From assembly GCA_000934455.1 (NCBI GenBank), contig KN894302.1, positions 3,555 to 38,881 of the forward strand: a stretch of 35,327 bases of DNA, read 5' to 3'. The translations under genes and the position numbers were made by a program. Below the pieces are notes generated by a model. It ran no database searches and was not told where the DNA came from. It saw only the letters and a list, made by a program, of their open reading frames with translations. This document shows, one piece after another, positions 19,775 through 32,700 of this stretch (positions are counted from its first letter, which is position 1; the number at the start of each line of letters is the position of its first letter). The DNA comes from Apostichopus parvimensis (Eukaryota > Echinodermata > Holothuroidea > Aspidochirotida > Stichopodidae).

Positions 19775-22700
19775 CTGCAAAAAAAAGACGATAATTATTA
19801 ATGTTATCCAGAAATTATTCTGCCCAGGCTTGATGAAATATGAGACATTTCCTGCTTACAAGATCAGCAGAGTCAATATACTTTTAATCATGACAGCCAG
19901 ACAATTCCCCCTTTGATACAAAGGTGTTTCAAATATCTACTGATAATCACATGAGATCTAGATCTATCAATTTATTCCGATGCGGTAAGGACTCTGACGA
20001 GGTCTTCCTTCCTTCCTTTTGTACAAACAATCTTTTTTACATCTAATTTCTCAAAGTTCTTCTTCTTGGGACTTATTGGACCTATAAGCTTATAAATCTG
20101 AAGTGTGGTTAAAAATTCCCATGAAATTTGAAATTTTTCCCTAAATTTTTAATGAGGTTCTACAGTATGGAGGTGTACCGGATATCCTTTCCGTGTCAGT
20201 ACGATTTACTTCGATAGGATGCTTCGGCCTGCTTTAAAAAACATTAGACCCAGAGAAATACAGAGTTCTAAGGTACAAAAATCTCAGTTTGCAGTTTCTG
20301 ATACTTCAGAATCAAACAGCTGAGAAGCAATATAGCATGATTCATATAGGAATGACAACTCAACGGAACAATACACACAAAGCACTGAGAAACAGATATG
20401 TATAGTGCAATCAATGAAACAATGCAAAGATAACATTAATAGCTATTATAGTCTACCGAAGTCAACATTACTGGTAATATGTTTAAGATATTTGACTGTT
20501 GTCAACATTTACTGGTTATGTTAAAGACATTTCACTGCATGTAGTCAACATTTACTGGTTATGTTTAAGATATTCCACTGTTGTCAACATTTACTGGTTA
20601 TGTTGAAGATATTTCACTGTTGTCAACATTACTGGTTATGTTTAAGATATTTCACTGCATGTAGTCAACATTTACTGGTTATGTTTAAGATATTCCACTG
20701 TTGTCAATATTACTGCTTATGTTAAAGACAGTTCACTGTAGGCAGTCAACATTTCTGATATTCCATTGCAATCAACATTTCTGGTTATGTCAAAGATGTT
20801 CTAATGACATCAACATGATTGACTATACTTAAGGTGTACAAAACTATAACAACATACATTTTGACAAACTAGAAATAAAAAATGGGAAGTTTTGGACTTA
20901 CTTTTGTCTCTCAGATTTGTAGTTTGCTGTAAGTTCATCAAAGAGCTTGTTGTTGAGTTCCATGAAAGTTTTAAGCACATTATACACAAGAGCAATAATC
21001 GTTCTGTAGAAAAGATAAAAGGAAGAGATTGTGAAAACACAGAGAAAGATCTACATCATTCACCCACAAAACATGACCTTCCCCCTCCCCCTCCCCCTCC
21101 CCCTCAACAGTTACGTCATCAGTTCCAAAAACAAAACTGTCATTTAAAAATGTTTACGGAATTAATGCCATTTTCCCTGGTGGTGTTTTCCCATTATCAT
21201 CCTACAAATGGAAAAAAAAAATGAATTTTAATTTAGAAATGACAAGCGCCCCATAAATCAAAGAAGTCAGAGAAGATAATAAATGAAAGGGAGAGCATAA
21301 GACTATAGTAGAAGTTTCAAGTAACATGCACAACATGACATTATTGAAAATAAAAAAATTACAGAAAGACAAAGAATGGTATTTGGATCACACTTCCTCA
21401 ATGTTTGTTGTCGCTTTTGAGATAAACCATTTGAAGTAAATATCTGGTTACTTATTATTTATTGTTCTGATATATTAAAGCAAGGTATTCAACTCTGATT
21501 AATATATCAGTAAACTAGGCCTAGCCTGGCTAAATCTACTATGATCACGTTGCAGGAATTTACCGATTGCTGATTTGTCCTCGGAAATAAATCACACTTT
21601 CAATCACAAGATTTTAAACCGCTCCTCGGACAAATAACGCAATGACAGCAGCCTAACTAAAAATATCAAGTATCTGTTCGAGGGTGTCAGATGACGAGAG
21701 AAGGTACAAAGCACACATAACCAGCAGTTTTTAACATTTTATTATGCGGACAAAAACCGGCACCCTTTTCATGCTTTGTCTTTAGGAATCCTCCAGACAT
21801 TTGACAAACTTTTCGGGTGAATACCCAACCATAATCTGCTAGACATTCTACATGTCGATAAACCATTCTATAAAATGTAAGCTTTATTTAGCTCAGTTAC
21901 ATACAGTTAATCTTGACAACTGTTTGCTCTTCACTACATAATGTTGTAACGTTGCACTTCCCACAAAAGCCTCTTCATTTTTCACCTGCATAATTACTGC
22001 ATTATTCCATAGGAAAACTTTGAAATATTTCTTAACCCTCCCCCCCCCCCCTCATCCACATAGTGCAGTCAGCTAGTAATTTGCCAAGTACACTAATGCA
22101 CGATAGCATAGGTCAGATGCTGAAGTTAACATTGACTGACGTCCCCATGTGTGCAGGGATGGGTGTGACAAGTACATGCCTGGCTTTGACATTTTTAATC
22201 GGATAATCATCAAAAGAGAAGGCTTGGTACAAGCCAGTGTTCGTCCACTATCAACAGGTTTCAAATAAGCTTCTAATGGATTCCCAACCCTTGGGGAATA
22301 CTAAACAATACTCTGATCGAGATATTCTGTAAAAGTGTTTTAGGCAGGAGTAGAAGGTCACTATTTGTATATCAAGTATTGAAAAGAAAACTTTCCTTAG
22401 GTATTGAGTATGCTTTTTTTTGTCAAACTAATGCAACAAATTATAAATACATTTTTGTGTATTTGTATTTATTTGTTTTTAAAAACTAACAAGCAAACAC
22501 AAACCACACTCTGCTTTAACATTACAACGATAACTCTTCCCTGATTGTAGTGCAATCCCATGCTTAGAAATATAGACAGCAAGGTCAATCACTCCTCAAC
22601 TTGTCAAATAAATGTTATTATAAACATTACATGTTATAAACATTAATAATGAATGTAAAGAAGGCATAACAAGGATATATTCCCCATCAATATATGATAT

Positions 22701-25700
22701 CTGAAACTACTCACTGATTCCAGTGGTCTTTGGATATCCTGTAGAGACTTGGGAACATAATGGACATGATAACAGTAATATTCTCCTCCATTAGGCTGAG
22801 AATGTATTCATTGTTCCAAAAGTACAAGGCTCTCTCTGCTACCTGTAAATACAGACAAAAACAGTCAAAGTTTTCAAAGTACTTTTGAGGCAGACTTTAC
22901 AACAACAACAAATTTGTACTAAAAACATAGAAACATGAGAAATAGACACAGAGAAAACAGACACAAGTCAGTTGAAATTGTTTTGAGACCATCTTAGCTA
23001 GAACAGGATTTTAACGAGTGACCTCAGAAGAGAAGGTCCTCTGCTCTGCCCTAGCAGATTCCTTCTTTTAGGCCTATATTTTAATATTTTTAAATTGCGG
23101 GATCACACAAATTATCATGAAACTCTTTGAGAAGATCCAAAACACCGTCAAAACAAGAAACAAGCTTGCCACAGCTCACAGCCAATTTTGTCTCCAGCTG
23201 GATTTGAGGCTGGAATCATTTATACAATGCATAAGCATTACATATTTTAACATTGGGGTTGTTCCAACTTTTGACTAGATTATGTTTATTCTGATCTACG
23301 CAGAGAATGACGGGGATATATCATAGCAACCCCAATAATTGACTTTTAGCAGACTTTTAGAGACAGACTTTTAGACATCTGTTTGAAACAAATTTCATTG
23401 GCTTTAATTGTTGAATTATCTACAAATACATTCTCTAAACAAGCCACTCAAAGTTCGTTTAGCTCTGACAGCCGTACTGAAATGGACAACATGGCTTGCC
23501 AATTCCAACAAAGAGCCACTTCTATGTTCCAGTAACGAAAATCTTTCCAAAAAAAACAAAAGAGACAAACATCACAGTATTTTAGCTGTAATGTTACAAT
23601 GTGTTAGCACAGTTACATATAAAGCATTCAGTCTCTGTATTTCACAATGGAAAAAAACCTTACAGTGAAATGCAAGACAGCAACACTGTCTTTCGTTTCA
23701 TCGTAAAACAAAAACTCCTTTTTGAGAATTCCATGTGATTTAAAAGTCAACCTTGAAATTTCACTTGATGTAACATGATAATGTAGAACTTAATCAGTTT
23801 ACACCACAACATATAAGGAGTGTGGCCAGGCTTCTTTCTATATATTCTTCGGGGAAGGGAGGACCCAACAGAACCTACTTTATGAATAAAAAACAAATGT
23901 GACAAGTTTTGGTAGCGGTAGGGGGGGAGGGGGAGGCAGACATGTATTTGGGCAGACTGATATGCCACTGTTTACAGTCCAGATAAACAAATGGGAAAAT
24001 ATTGTGCAAATATACTATAATATGTGAAAACTAATATTGATCACATGGACAACCATTGTGTATAATGTACACAAGCATGATAGTAGCAATTTCAAGCAAA
24101 CACCAGCGTCTTCAAGAAGGAGATAACCCACTCAATTATCCAATGAGTATTCAAATAAATATAACGCAAAAACAATTTGGCAATATTTCAACTAGCGACA
24201 GCGCAAAATTCATATCTTGTCCCACTGACAGTCTTCTCTCATGATTTTGACTGCCAAAGTCAGCTTGTTTTGAAAATAAAAAGGATCTGGGTAGGTAATC
24301 TTGACATGTGAGTCTGCCCAAACCACCAGATTGGTCTGCTGATCTAACAATCACTTTTAGCATCCTATCGCTCTCAGCTAATTTTCATGTCCGCTGAAGC
24401 ATCGGCAAACGACGCACCACCAGGGAAATGATGAATCCTTCAAGCTGTTAATTTGGTTTTGACAAATCCTGGCATTTTACAGGTGTTCCTTTGGGGACAC
24501 GAGATGGAATTCTGTCGGTTATGGGCAGAAATTTGGACAGACCCCGGTAGCTCATATATGCCGAAACATGAAGAGGAAATTTAGGCAGACATCCTGTGTG
24601 ATCTCCGGAGATGAGAAGAAAAGGGAAGATGGAAGACGAAGAAAACTCAAAGTGAAGGGCTATATTTTTTTTTTTTCTTTTTTTTATAACACTACCCAGT
24701 GATAATTGAGTGCAAAAATGGAGGGGTGGAATGCTAACTTTAACTATCCTGTCAACAAACAGAGGGAGGGAAACCATCAGGAAATTATACGTTACTTTTG
24801 AAGACAAGGAGAAGAAACTTTGGCATCTTTTAATGTTCACATTAAAGTGATGAATGAATCACTTATTGATAGCAAGTAGTGACCAACTCTGTTGACTGTG
24901 GACTCTGAGAAGAGAATCTAAATCAATCTGCCTGAATCATTTAGTTAGGGGCATGAACCTTTATAGTAGGCGATCTTATGCCCAAAGAAGTGGTCTAATT
25001 CTCCCCCAACTGCATGAACCCCACCCCCCACCGCCATCTCACCGAACTGTTGCAGAAGCAAGATTTGAAGGTTACACAAGTGGACAGGGTGGAGTTAATA
25101 CAGACCTGAAAATGAGGACTGGCCACACATCTAGCTAACTGCCTGGCAAGTGGTTCTTGAATCTTCTGAAATTGGGATGGTTCAATGACATCCAGTATCT
25201 CCTCAATCTCACCAAGAAACATGACCTGTTTGGGAGAAAACATTGACAACTTTCAAAGAATGTTCACCAAATTCTCAATCTCACCAAGGAACATGACCTG
25301 TTTGGGAGAAAATATTGACCAACTTTAAAGAATATTCACCAAAATGTAATTTTGTTTAAACAAAGAGGTTTATTTGATAACTTTACAACCCAATGTCGCA
25401 CCTTTGTACGTAGAAGAAGTGTGGTTACGGACGAGTACATTTGACCGAGGTTTAAATACATTTTACTTTGACACTAATCATAACAAAGGCATAAGTCATG
25501 ACAGAAGAAGTACTCAGTTCTCACTATTTAGTTCCAATTAACTGGCAAAGATATCCATAATCACTAGCCCCTGTTTTTAGTGAAATATCCCTTAACTGAC
25601 TCTCTCTTTTCAAAGTAAAATCTTTATTTAAGGCTTCCTTTAAAATTGGGAACATCTGTGATAGAGTACAATTTGGACAATTTCTACCTTGTTCCTCGTG

Positions 25701-28700
25701 AACAATTCCCTATTCCATGTGAGAAGTTTGAATCCCACTCTAGAACCAATGTTTTTACTTTTCCTTTTTTTTACTTTTTTTTTTATTTGGGTCGCTGAAT
25801 GACAATGTTGGAGGTAGTCTTGTTGCTTGAACATTTTCCAGAGCCAATCAACCAATCATCCATTTTACTCTACAATGCACATCAATAAACTGCAACCTGA
25901 GAGAGAGAGAAAGTACCCACAGCGAGAGGCTACTGAATTTTCTACACATGATGTGAACCAATCAATACCCCTGAAGGAGATTAAAACACTTGACCATCCA
26001 ACTAGAATCGAACAAAATAGATCTTGCAGATTTTGGTCAGGCAGGTATGCAGCAGATTCTAGGCCAAACGTATCACCTTTTGCTTAGAAAGGTCAATTAC
26101 AAAACAGACGATATTTGCATTGCAAAATGCCACAGCTTTAAAATAAATTTAAAGAATGGAGGAGAAGGTTCACAGGCTTCAAACACAAAAGATAAGTTAC
26201 TGAAAAGAAACGGTGAGTAGTTTCTAGAGAGAACCACTTATGGTATAGTTTTGTTTTTTTGTACTTATAAAAGAAGAAAATTCTACTTCTATGATAAATT
26301 TGTTTTGAATAATGTCTCTTACATGGTCCCACACAAATTAAAGACACCATCAATTAAAGGGGGAGGGGGCACTATACTCATGTCGTGTGATTTGTAGAGG
26401 CTTTGTGCACATGATGGTGACACAGATGGGGGGCATAGTGATCTGCTTTTGAGTGGCACACAGCCCCCATTTTTGCCCAGGTATTGGTCTGACGAAACCT
26501 GATAAACATCGCTAACATATTGGATAGCGATGATAATGATTAACAACTTTCCCAAACAAGCCAGAAAAGTATTATTCCATCTGGGATATATCTCGCTCTT
26601 GAGGGTTTCTTCACACAAGATTGGAAGTTTGAACGAGACAGCCATCAACTCACAACAAATTGCTGTTCATAATAGATATTCTTACTTTAAGCAAAATTCC
26701 AAATAATGAACATAATGCACACATGACAGAGATTATTTTCTATACAACTGAATCGGTCTGACCTGCAGATAAAAAACTCAAAGTGGATATTTCATCTTCT
26801 TGCATAAAAGTAAGATTGGAAGTTTGAATGTGACAGCCATCAACTTACAACAAATTGCTGTTGATAATGTTTTCATTATGTCATTTCTCGTTATTACTTT
26901 ATCTTCTTTGAAAGGAGTATTCATTGCAATTAAATTTTGTTAAAATACCGTTAATTGTAAACAGGTCGGACTATAAAACCGGACATTGTTATCAGTAAGA
27001 ACCACTCTGTCAAAATAACTATGAAACTATGAAGGGACGACAGAGTCATTATGCCATCACCTACTGGACCTCCTGACCAAATGTCACAGTTGAAGAGAAG
27101 GTCAAAAGTTTTGTTAGTTTCTTTGGGGATCATCAGAAGCATCTCTTATTCATAGAAGAGGTGAAGATGATGTTAGGGTTTGGTTCTCCTTTAATTACTC
27201 ATCAACTCTTACAGCTCCAAACTACTATCACTAACAAACAAACAAACAAATAAATAGCTACGAATAGACTTGACATGATAGACATATGAATTTACTCACC
27301 TCTTTCTGACTACATGTTTTTGGCCAATACTTTAGTAAACCCTTGACAACCTATGGGATAGGAGAAAATCAGAGATATTACTTTATGCAAAATTCCAAAA
27401 TAATGAACATAAATGCACAAGTGACAGCACTTTTTGTTTTCCATGTCCATCTGAATCGGTCTGACCTGCAGATTTGAAAAACTCTAAATGGATATTCCAT
27501 CTTCTCGCATGAAATTAACTTTGAGGTACTTTGTACACGATCAACATAACATTTCAACTTAAAAGTAAACATCGTCTTGTACGCTAATATGGTGTTCATA
27601 CATATTTCATATTCTTTTATCCTTAACATAATTTGGTGATACTCATCTTTTAAATTATTTTATTTGATTTGGTGATGAGTTTACAATCCCAAACACCATT
27701 TATACAGTAGGTACTTCTTCATAACTGTATGCACAAAGATTCATACTAACACAACAACAAAAATTGTTCCTGTATTCCAGACCCCCCCTGCATCCTTCCC
27801 CACCCTCTGTGGTGACGACAATGGCATACATAACTACACTAAACAAATGCAGGTACAACAACAAAAAGCCATACGCTGCAACAGATTACAGCCTATATTT
27901 CATAGTCTTTCTTTGTAAACAATCTGTTGCTATTAAATCTTTGGTGAATGACAACTGCTCTATACAGTCTCTTCAACAGTGTTTTTTTAATTTTTTTTTG
28001 GGGGGGCATTTTTTTATTATTAGCTGTCACTAGTGAGAATTTAACAAAAACAAAGCAAAATTAATCCATGGCAAACTGTAGCTATCAACAATAAAACATA
28101 TTCATACATGTTTTTATTCTTTCATCCTGTAAATATTTACAATGCCTGTCTACCTGACATGTAAACAAATTATTCAAAGACACTGCACTATACATTATTA
28201 AGGACCTATCCATCTTTACCAAAATTCTAGCAGAAAACTATGAAAGTTTTATTACGAAAAATTTCTATTCCTAAAAGTCTATGGAAATGTTTCAACCAAT
28301 TTTATACATTGTGTCGTCTGTTAGTAATCTGGAACAATAATTTATTAAATTAAGATTAAAAATTTATCAATGTGGGTATTTGATCTTGACTCTGATCTGG
28401 TTATTCTGTCCTCACAATACACAATGTTACACAAAGACACATATATGCAAATTAATACCGCCATATTTGTAAAGAAAACACCACCATCTCTACATTGGAC
28501 GTTCACTATTAAATGCCATTATTATCTTATCTGAATTTTGGCTTTTAACATTACATAACCCTCATTTTTACTAGACTCACAGCAAAGTTGTATTAATTGA
28601 ACAGAATGTGTGTAAGTCACCTACAGGTGTTTGTGGGGGAAAACTATATAACTATAAAAATTGCATGAACTATTTCTTCTTCTTCTTTATATAAATATCC

Positions 28701-29727
28701 TTCTTCCATTGCTATTTCTCAATTGCAACAAATTGTTTAGTAAAATCTTCCCTGTCAAAGATTGTTTGTAGAGAGCGGGCCTCATGTTGAGCATTTTGAA
28801 ATTTCATGAGTTGCTTAAACACAAGCACCTCAGATTGCCTGTGGGAGTTTTAGAGGCCTGTAAAAGTAAACTGGAAAGTGATTTTCATGAATCACTATGT
28901 TTTTTGTATTTTATTTACTTATTTTGCAATTTTGTTTTTGCCACCTTTTACATTGAAATATGTCTTCTATATTTCTTCATTGATCTGTTTTTGCCTAAAC
29001 ACACACCGAAATTTTTTTTTTATTACATATAATATTCAGAAGGTTATAAAAGTAATATCGTATATGGATTCTGCACTGAGATGCATGTTTGGGGCACAAC
29101 ACAATGTTCAACACAAAGGAGACACAAGGCTGCTGTTTCCCTGTTCATGTAACAACTAATAATGATAACTTGATAAATGATAACTAAATAAATAATGAAT
29201 ATATAAATAATGTATAATTTGTTAATAAAAAAATTAATAATAAATAATGATAACTAAATAAATGATGACCAAAATCATTAAGACATCAATAGTGAAATAA
29301 ATACATACATTCAAAAATTTGCATAAACCCTCCACTTTACCCAACTATCCCCTATACCCAGCTATCCCCTACAAGCAGTTGTCTCCAATCACCTGCCTTC
29401 CCCTTCTTATAAACAAGAGCAAGAATGGTGCCTTCCATTATTGAATCTCTTAGTACTGTTTGATCAAAATAGAACAACCTGACATTTACAACCTTCCTAA
29501 ATTTCATGGCTGCTCTAACCCTGGGAGAAAGATATCTGAGATATGCATAAAATAATTGAATTAGGGAAATTATGCAAGGCTGAAGTATCTAAACAGTATT
29601 GACGTAGGTGCCATAATTTCTCCTCCTCCGAGGAGATGGAGATGCAGAAAGCAACAGCGTGAGAACTACTTACAGGTTCTGTTAATGTGGCATCCTTCTC
29701 CAGGAATTGAACAACACAATAGGCAAG
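19657..29727 (-). CDS. PPP2R5E: PP2A B56 regulatory subunit, epsilon-like, C-terminal part (six exons)
   Basis: B56 subunits are HEAT-repeat-like proteins that direct PP2A to substrates. Exons 29727-29674, 27350-27300, 25225-25106, 22842-22715, 21003-20902 and 19774-19657 join in phase to the last 190 residues and a TGA. Blocks in order: [89 protein letters not shown], and [14 protein letters not shown]. The last block and YKSERQ fit the alpha/beta/epsilon branch, epsilon best, but the final 20 or so residues are unlike the human paralogues. The N-terminal half, with most of the LxxIxE-motif pocket, lies beyond the window. Paralogue assignment is less sure than family. Confidence 0.9.
20461..20809. 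repeat. Intronic minisatellite, 39-43 bp unit, about nine copies
   Basis: Units begin GTCAACATTTACTGGTTATG and end in TTCACTGTT or TTCACTGCATGTA. Starts are near 20461, 20501, 20544, 20583, 20622, 20664, 20703, 20745 and 20771. Units 2-3 and 5-6 form near-identical pairs. The array lies in the last intron of the PPP2R5E-like gene, about 90 bases past the donor of the exon ending at 20902. Confidence 0.93.
20902..21003 (-). CDS. PPP2R5E: PPP2R5E-like exon ([14 protein letters not shown])
   Basis: 102 bases, acceptor TCTACAG and donor [26 protein letters not shown] and YKSERQK match the epsilon/alpha branch. A G-rich tract lies upstream in the intron and a minisatellite downstream. Confidence 0.92.
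21004..22714 (-). other. PPP2R5E: PPP2R5E intron upstream of the ALVYNVLK exon
   Basis: No gene. It holds the G-rich tract at 21081-21103, a TAGGCCTAGCC word near 21516 and a C11 run near 22040. Confidence 0.7.
21081..21103 (-). other. Potential G-quadruplex in the pre-mRNA of PPP2R5E
   Basis: On the minus strand there are four runs of five G separated by single A bases, 78 bases upstream of the acceptor for the exon starting at 21003. Confidence 0.7.
22715..22842 (-). CDS. PPP2R5E: PPP2R5E-like exon ([13 protein letters not shown])
   Basis: 128 bases, acceptor TTTACAG and donor GTGAGT, ending with two bases of a Gln codon. [20 protein letters not shown] and [15 protein letters not shown] match the B56 core. 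Confidence 0.93.
22843..25105 (-). other. PPP2R5E: PPP2R5E intron between the VMFLGEIEE and VAERALYF exons
   Basis: No coding signal. It has a G-rich plus-strand patch (about 23921-23936), a T-rich tract (24666-24686) and C-rich patches near 25020-25036. Confidence 0.7.
25106..25225 (-). CDS. PPP2R5E: PPP2R5E-like exon ([16 protein letters not shown])
   Basis: Forty codons, phase 0 to phase 0. The acceptor CCAAACAG and the first eight codons are repeated 72 bases upstream in the intron (see the duplication entry). The donor is GTCTGT, weaker than the other donors of this gene. Confidence 0.93.
25202..25344. repeat. Tandem duplication of an exon-intron junction
   Basis: Two about 70-base copies with a 72-base period: 25202-25271 spans the real acceptor of the VMFLGEIEE exon, and 25274-25344 is an intronic copy differing at a few bases. 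Both contain CCCAAACAG followed by GTCATGTT and CTTGGTGAGATTGAG. Confidence 0.92.
26618..26868. repeat. Direct repeat pair, about 57 bp, 194 bp apart
   Basis: 26618-26673 and 26812-26868 share AAGATTGGAAGTTTGAA, GACAGCCATCAACT and ACAACAAATTGCTGTT with few changes. Intronic. Confidence 0.88.
26684..27510. repeat. Direct repeat pair, about 125 bp, 694 bp apart
   Basis: 26684-26805 and 27378-27510 share GCAAAATTCCAAA, TAATGAACATAA, CTGAATCGGTCTGACCTGCA and a CATCTTCT-GCAT end. The two copies flank the 27300-27350 exon, one on each side. Confidence 0.88.
27300..27350 (-). CDS. PPP2R5E: PPP2R5E-like exon (WPKTCSQKE)
   Basis: Seventeen codons, acceptor CCATAG and donor [17 protein letters not shown] is a B56 signature. 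A duplicated intron segment begins about 28 bases upstream of its acceptor. Confidence 0.92.
29155..29290. repeat. AT-rich degenerate repeat (AATGATAACTAAATAAAT)
   Basis: AATGATAACTAAATAAAT-like words recur with AATAAT and ATAAATAAT fillers; intronic low-complexity DNA. Confidence 0.7.
29674..29727 (-). CDS. PPP2R5E: PPP2R5E-like exon ([12 protein letters not shown])
   Basis: Eighteen whole codons between a TTATAG acceptor and a GTAAGT donor. [18 protein letters not shown] is nearly identical to vertebrate B56 proteins. It is the most upstream exon of the gene seen here. Confidence 0.92.
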
Positions 29728-32700
29728 CTATAAGAGGACAAATGTAAAACAAAAGAAACATACATGTTTATGAAGCATATGGTAGGGTCTTCTACGAAGC
29801 ACATATTTACATATAAACTAAATACCACATTTTACTCAAATGATTGAAGTTATAGCATCTAATAATCCACAAGATGTTAACTAGATGTTTGCATGTATAT
29901 TATACTACATATTAGTGATAAATCTGTAATGGAACAACTTGCATAGAATGATCTTCGTGTGAATGGGACACTATATTAACGTATATGTATAACATTGCAC
30001 GGCCTACTGACATGAGTGGAATTTGAGCGGATGCTTGTCTTTATGTGTAAAATTTTGCAAATTTCACCCTTTTTTTTTCGGGCTTCACTTCTGTCAAAGA
30101 CAACATTGAATGATATGCAAGGAAATGTCAGAATGGACTTATGCTAGCTTTGCTCTATGGCAAAAACTCCCCCCCCCCCCACCCACCGCCCAGGCACACT
30201 GCACAACGTAAACACAACATTAGGTCACGTGGCAAGATAAATGTGACTTGAATCGGATTTCATAACAACAGAACAATATTTCTGCGCTTCGAGATTAGAA
30301 ACGCATGCAAATACTGCACTTATTGGATTTCACAAAATTAACCATTGAAGTTCCGTCTTCCATACCGGATACAACTAACTCATTTGGACACATTACACAA
30401 TTTACATTATCATCTGATACAAGTAAAGAAGCGACACATTGCTCTTTTTTGTTCCTGTGCACACACTCCATGAGACGAAGCATCAATCTGCCGTGCCTAT
30501 ATAACAGTGACTTCTCTTATGTAGTAGTTAATAGACCCGGGGAAGAAACATCCATTAAGGAGCTAATATTGTTACAGCTTAACGTTGTTCGGCTTAAATG
30601 CACTTGATGAATGAACGAACACTACTTTACATTGCAGTGTGATATTAGGGTGATAATTCCAGGAGACGCCTTCCACATACTGCAATGGCTTAACTACTTT
30701 CAGGTACGCTTTTAAGGCAGATCTCTCTTAAATTAGTTACGGGTGGATAACGGTGAGAAACTTTTAGAGCGACCTGAAATCCTAAGATGTGAAGTTGTTA
30801 AATCTTTACAAACGAAGGGACAATTAGAATTGTATAAAATTACAGTTCAAAGTGGCATTTTGGTTAAACCTTTAGCTCCACCTGGATAACATTTAAGTAT
30901 TACTTTAGGCACAAACAAATAAATTTGACATGTTCTAGACTGTTAAAGTGCACTGCTATCAGTCTCTGTTGGATCTCTACATATCACTTTTAGTTTTTGA
31001 GAATTTACCTTTAAAACAAGTGAACGTCATCAACTAAAGTGACTGGGCTATTAAGTCTAATACACTTGCAGACCATTACGTCAGTTCCTCAGATGCTTCG
31101 CAAACCTCAATGGGGAAACAAGAGAATTTTATGGCCTCAAATCCCCTCAATGATATGTTTATAATATGTTATAAATTGGTCAAGAACAAATACTGTTGAA
31201 CGCCATCCAAGGGTGCTCTCTTGTTTATAAATATGAAGTTGAAGAACATGTTTATGTTGAGTTATTAGAATTTACTCTACAAGGGAATAATATTAAACAT
31301 TAGGCCTGCACTGAGCAGTGAGGTCATCATGTCTGAAGCCTTAAAGAAGCAATCCAGAGTTTTAGCATATTTTAAAGCTGAATATCTTGAAAATCTCACT
31401 AGCTGTAGGAACATTACAAGCACTCAAAGTTTTCTTTTTCTCTTGAACTTTAACATATATATAATAAAACTCTGCCTGAAGTCATTGATATTTTCCTTTA
31501 AATTATTAGAAGAACCTACATCCTAAGATGATGAGTGACTATGACCTTTCAAAGACAGAGTACATGATTCGTTGTATTTAGAAGTATTACTTATATTATG
31601 TGACATTTGGTGACTGAGTGAGCCAGGCATTTAATTACTTCCTTTACTGATGTAAGCTTAACAAAAAAGAACATTAACAATCTATGTTGTCTCCTGCACG
31701 GCTAACATGGTTACTTTATGCTATTAAACATTCATGTATGCAAAAAAGCTGGGTTAATGTTGGATATAACATTACAATTGTAAAACAATGCTTACATCCT
31801 CAGGCAGATGATAACTGTTTCTGACCTTAACAAATGACACGTACATAATTTTGATTTAAAAGTATCGTTTATATGACAATTTGGTGAGTCTGGATGAAAC
31901 CAGCCAAAATTACCTCTTTTATTCACATTTAAGGCAATGTACATCAAACAGAAATGTCTCTGTTCTCAACTTCTCGTCATCGTCGTCGCAAAGCAACTTT
32001 TATAGATTTACATATCTTCCAAATCTTCTACTAATATGTTATTGTGTTCCAAAAATATCTACACTGAGTTTAAAAATAGTCTTCAACTAACAGAGGTGAA
32101 TGTAGAGTGGTAAATTCTTGGAATTTCTGGGGCATACAACAGAGCAGAGTACAGTGTTGAATTGCTCCTCACAGTGTACGGTGAACGATAAACCAGCATG
32201 ATAAACAGACCTGCCTTTTAATATCTTAAGTAGTCAGTCTCAACCCTGTATGACTTTTTAACTTGTTTGCCGTTCTCGGTTAGAGGGCATGCCGTACGAG
32301 ACACAAACGCTAATCGTTTCTTTCGCGACCCCATTCGCGTTCACTCTGGAGTCCACTTTACCTCTCAGAAGCATCTTCACAGTTAACAAGTATCATTCAC
32401 AACAGGTGCAGACAATTTCCATGCTACAGTTACGATGGGAAAAGTTCACTGTTTAGAATATATATATGTGCAATTACAGTAGTCATTCAAGCTCATCTTT
32501 CCATGGGAATGGACTCCAAAGACTGAATGAGCTAAAATTATACATTTGCTGTTGTATAGGAGCCCCTTGATGGTTTTATACAGTTGTAATTATCTTGGGA
32601 AATTTCTCTGCTGATTCCATGTGAACACACCCACACAAAAGGAAGAATTTAATGTAAATGGTGGCAATGTGAATATTCACGAAATGATCTCGACCTCAAC

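Noticed and set aside
20461..20809. CRISPR-like regular repeat
   Set aside because: The whole 39-43 bp unit repeats with no unique spacers, and it lies in an intron of an animal gene.
24448..24840. 130-codon minus-strand ORF, longest in the window
   Set aside because: No recognisable domain, low-complexity lysine and serine runs, and it lies within a B56 intron; length is unremarkable for chance in both strands of 35 kb.
25718..25745. tRNA B-box-like GTTTGAATCCCACTC, possible tRNA or SINE head
   Set aside because: No matching A box or cloverleaf could be drawn around it.
30295..30607. Overlapping ORFs on both strands, candidate missing B56 exon or new gene
   Set aside because: Neither frame resembles B56 or any family I know, and no paired splice sites fit the phase needed before LAYCVV.
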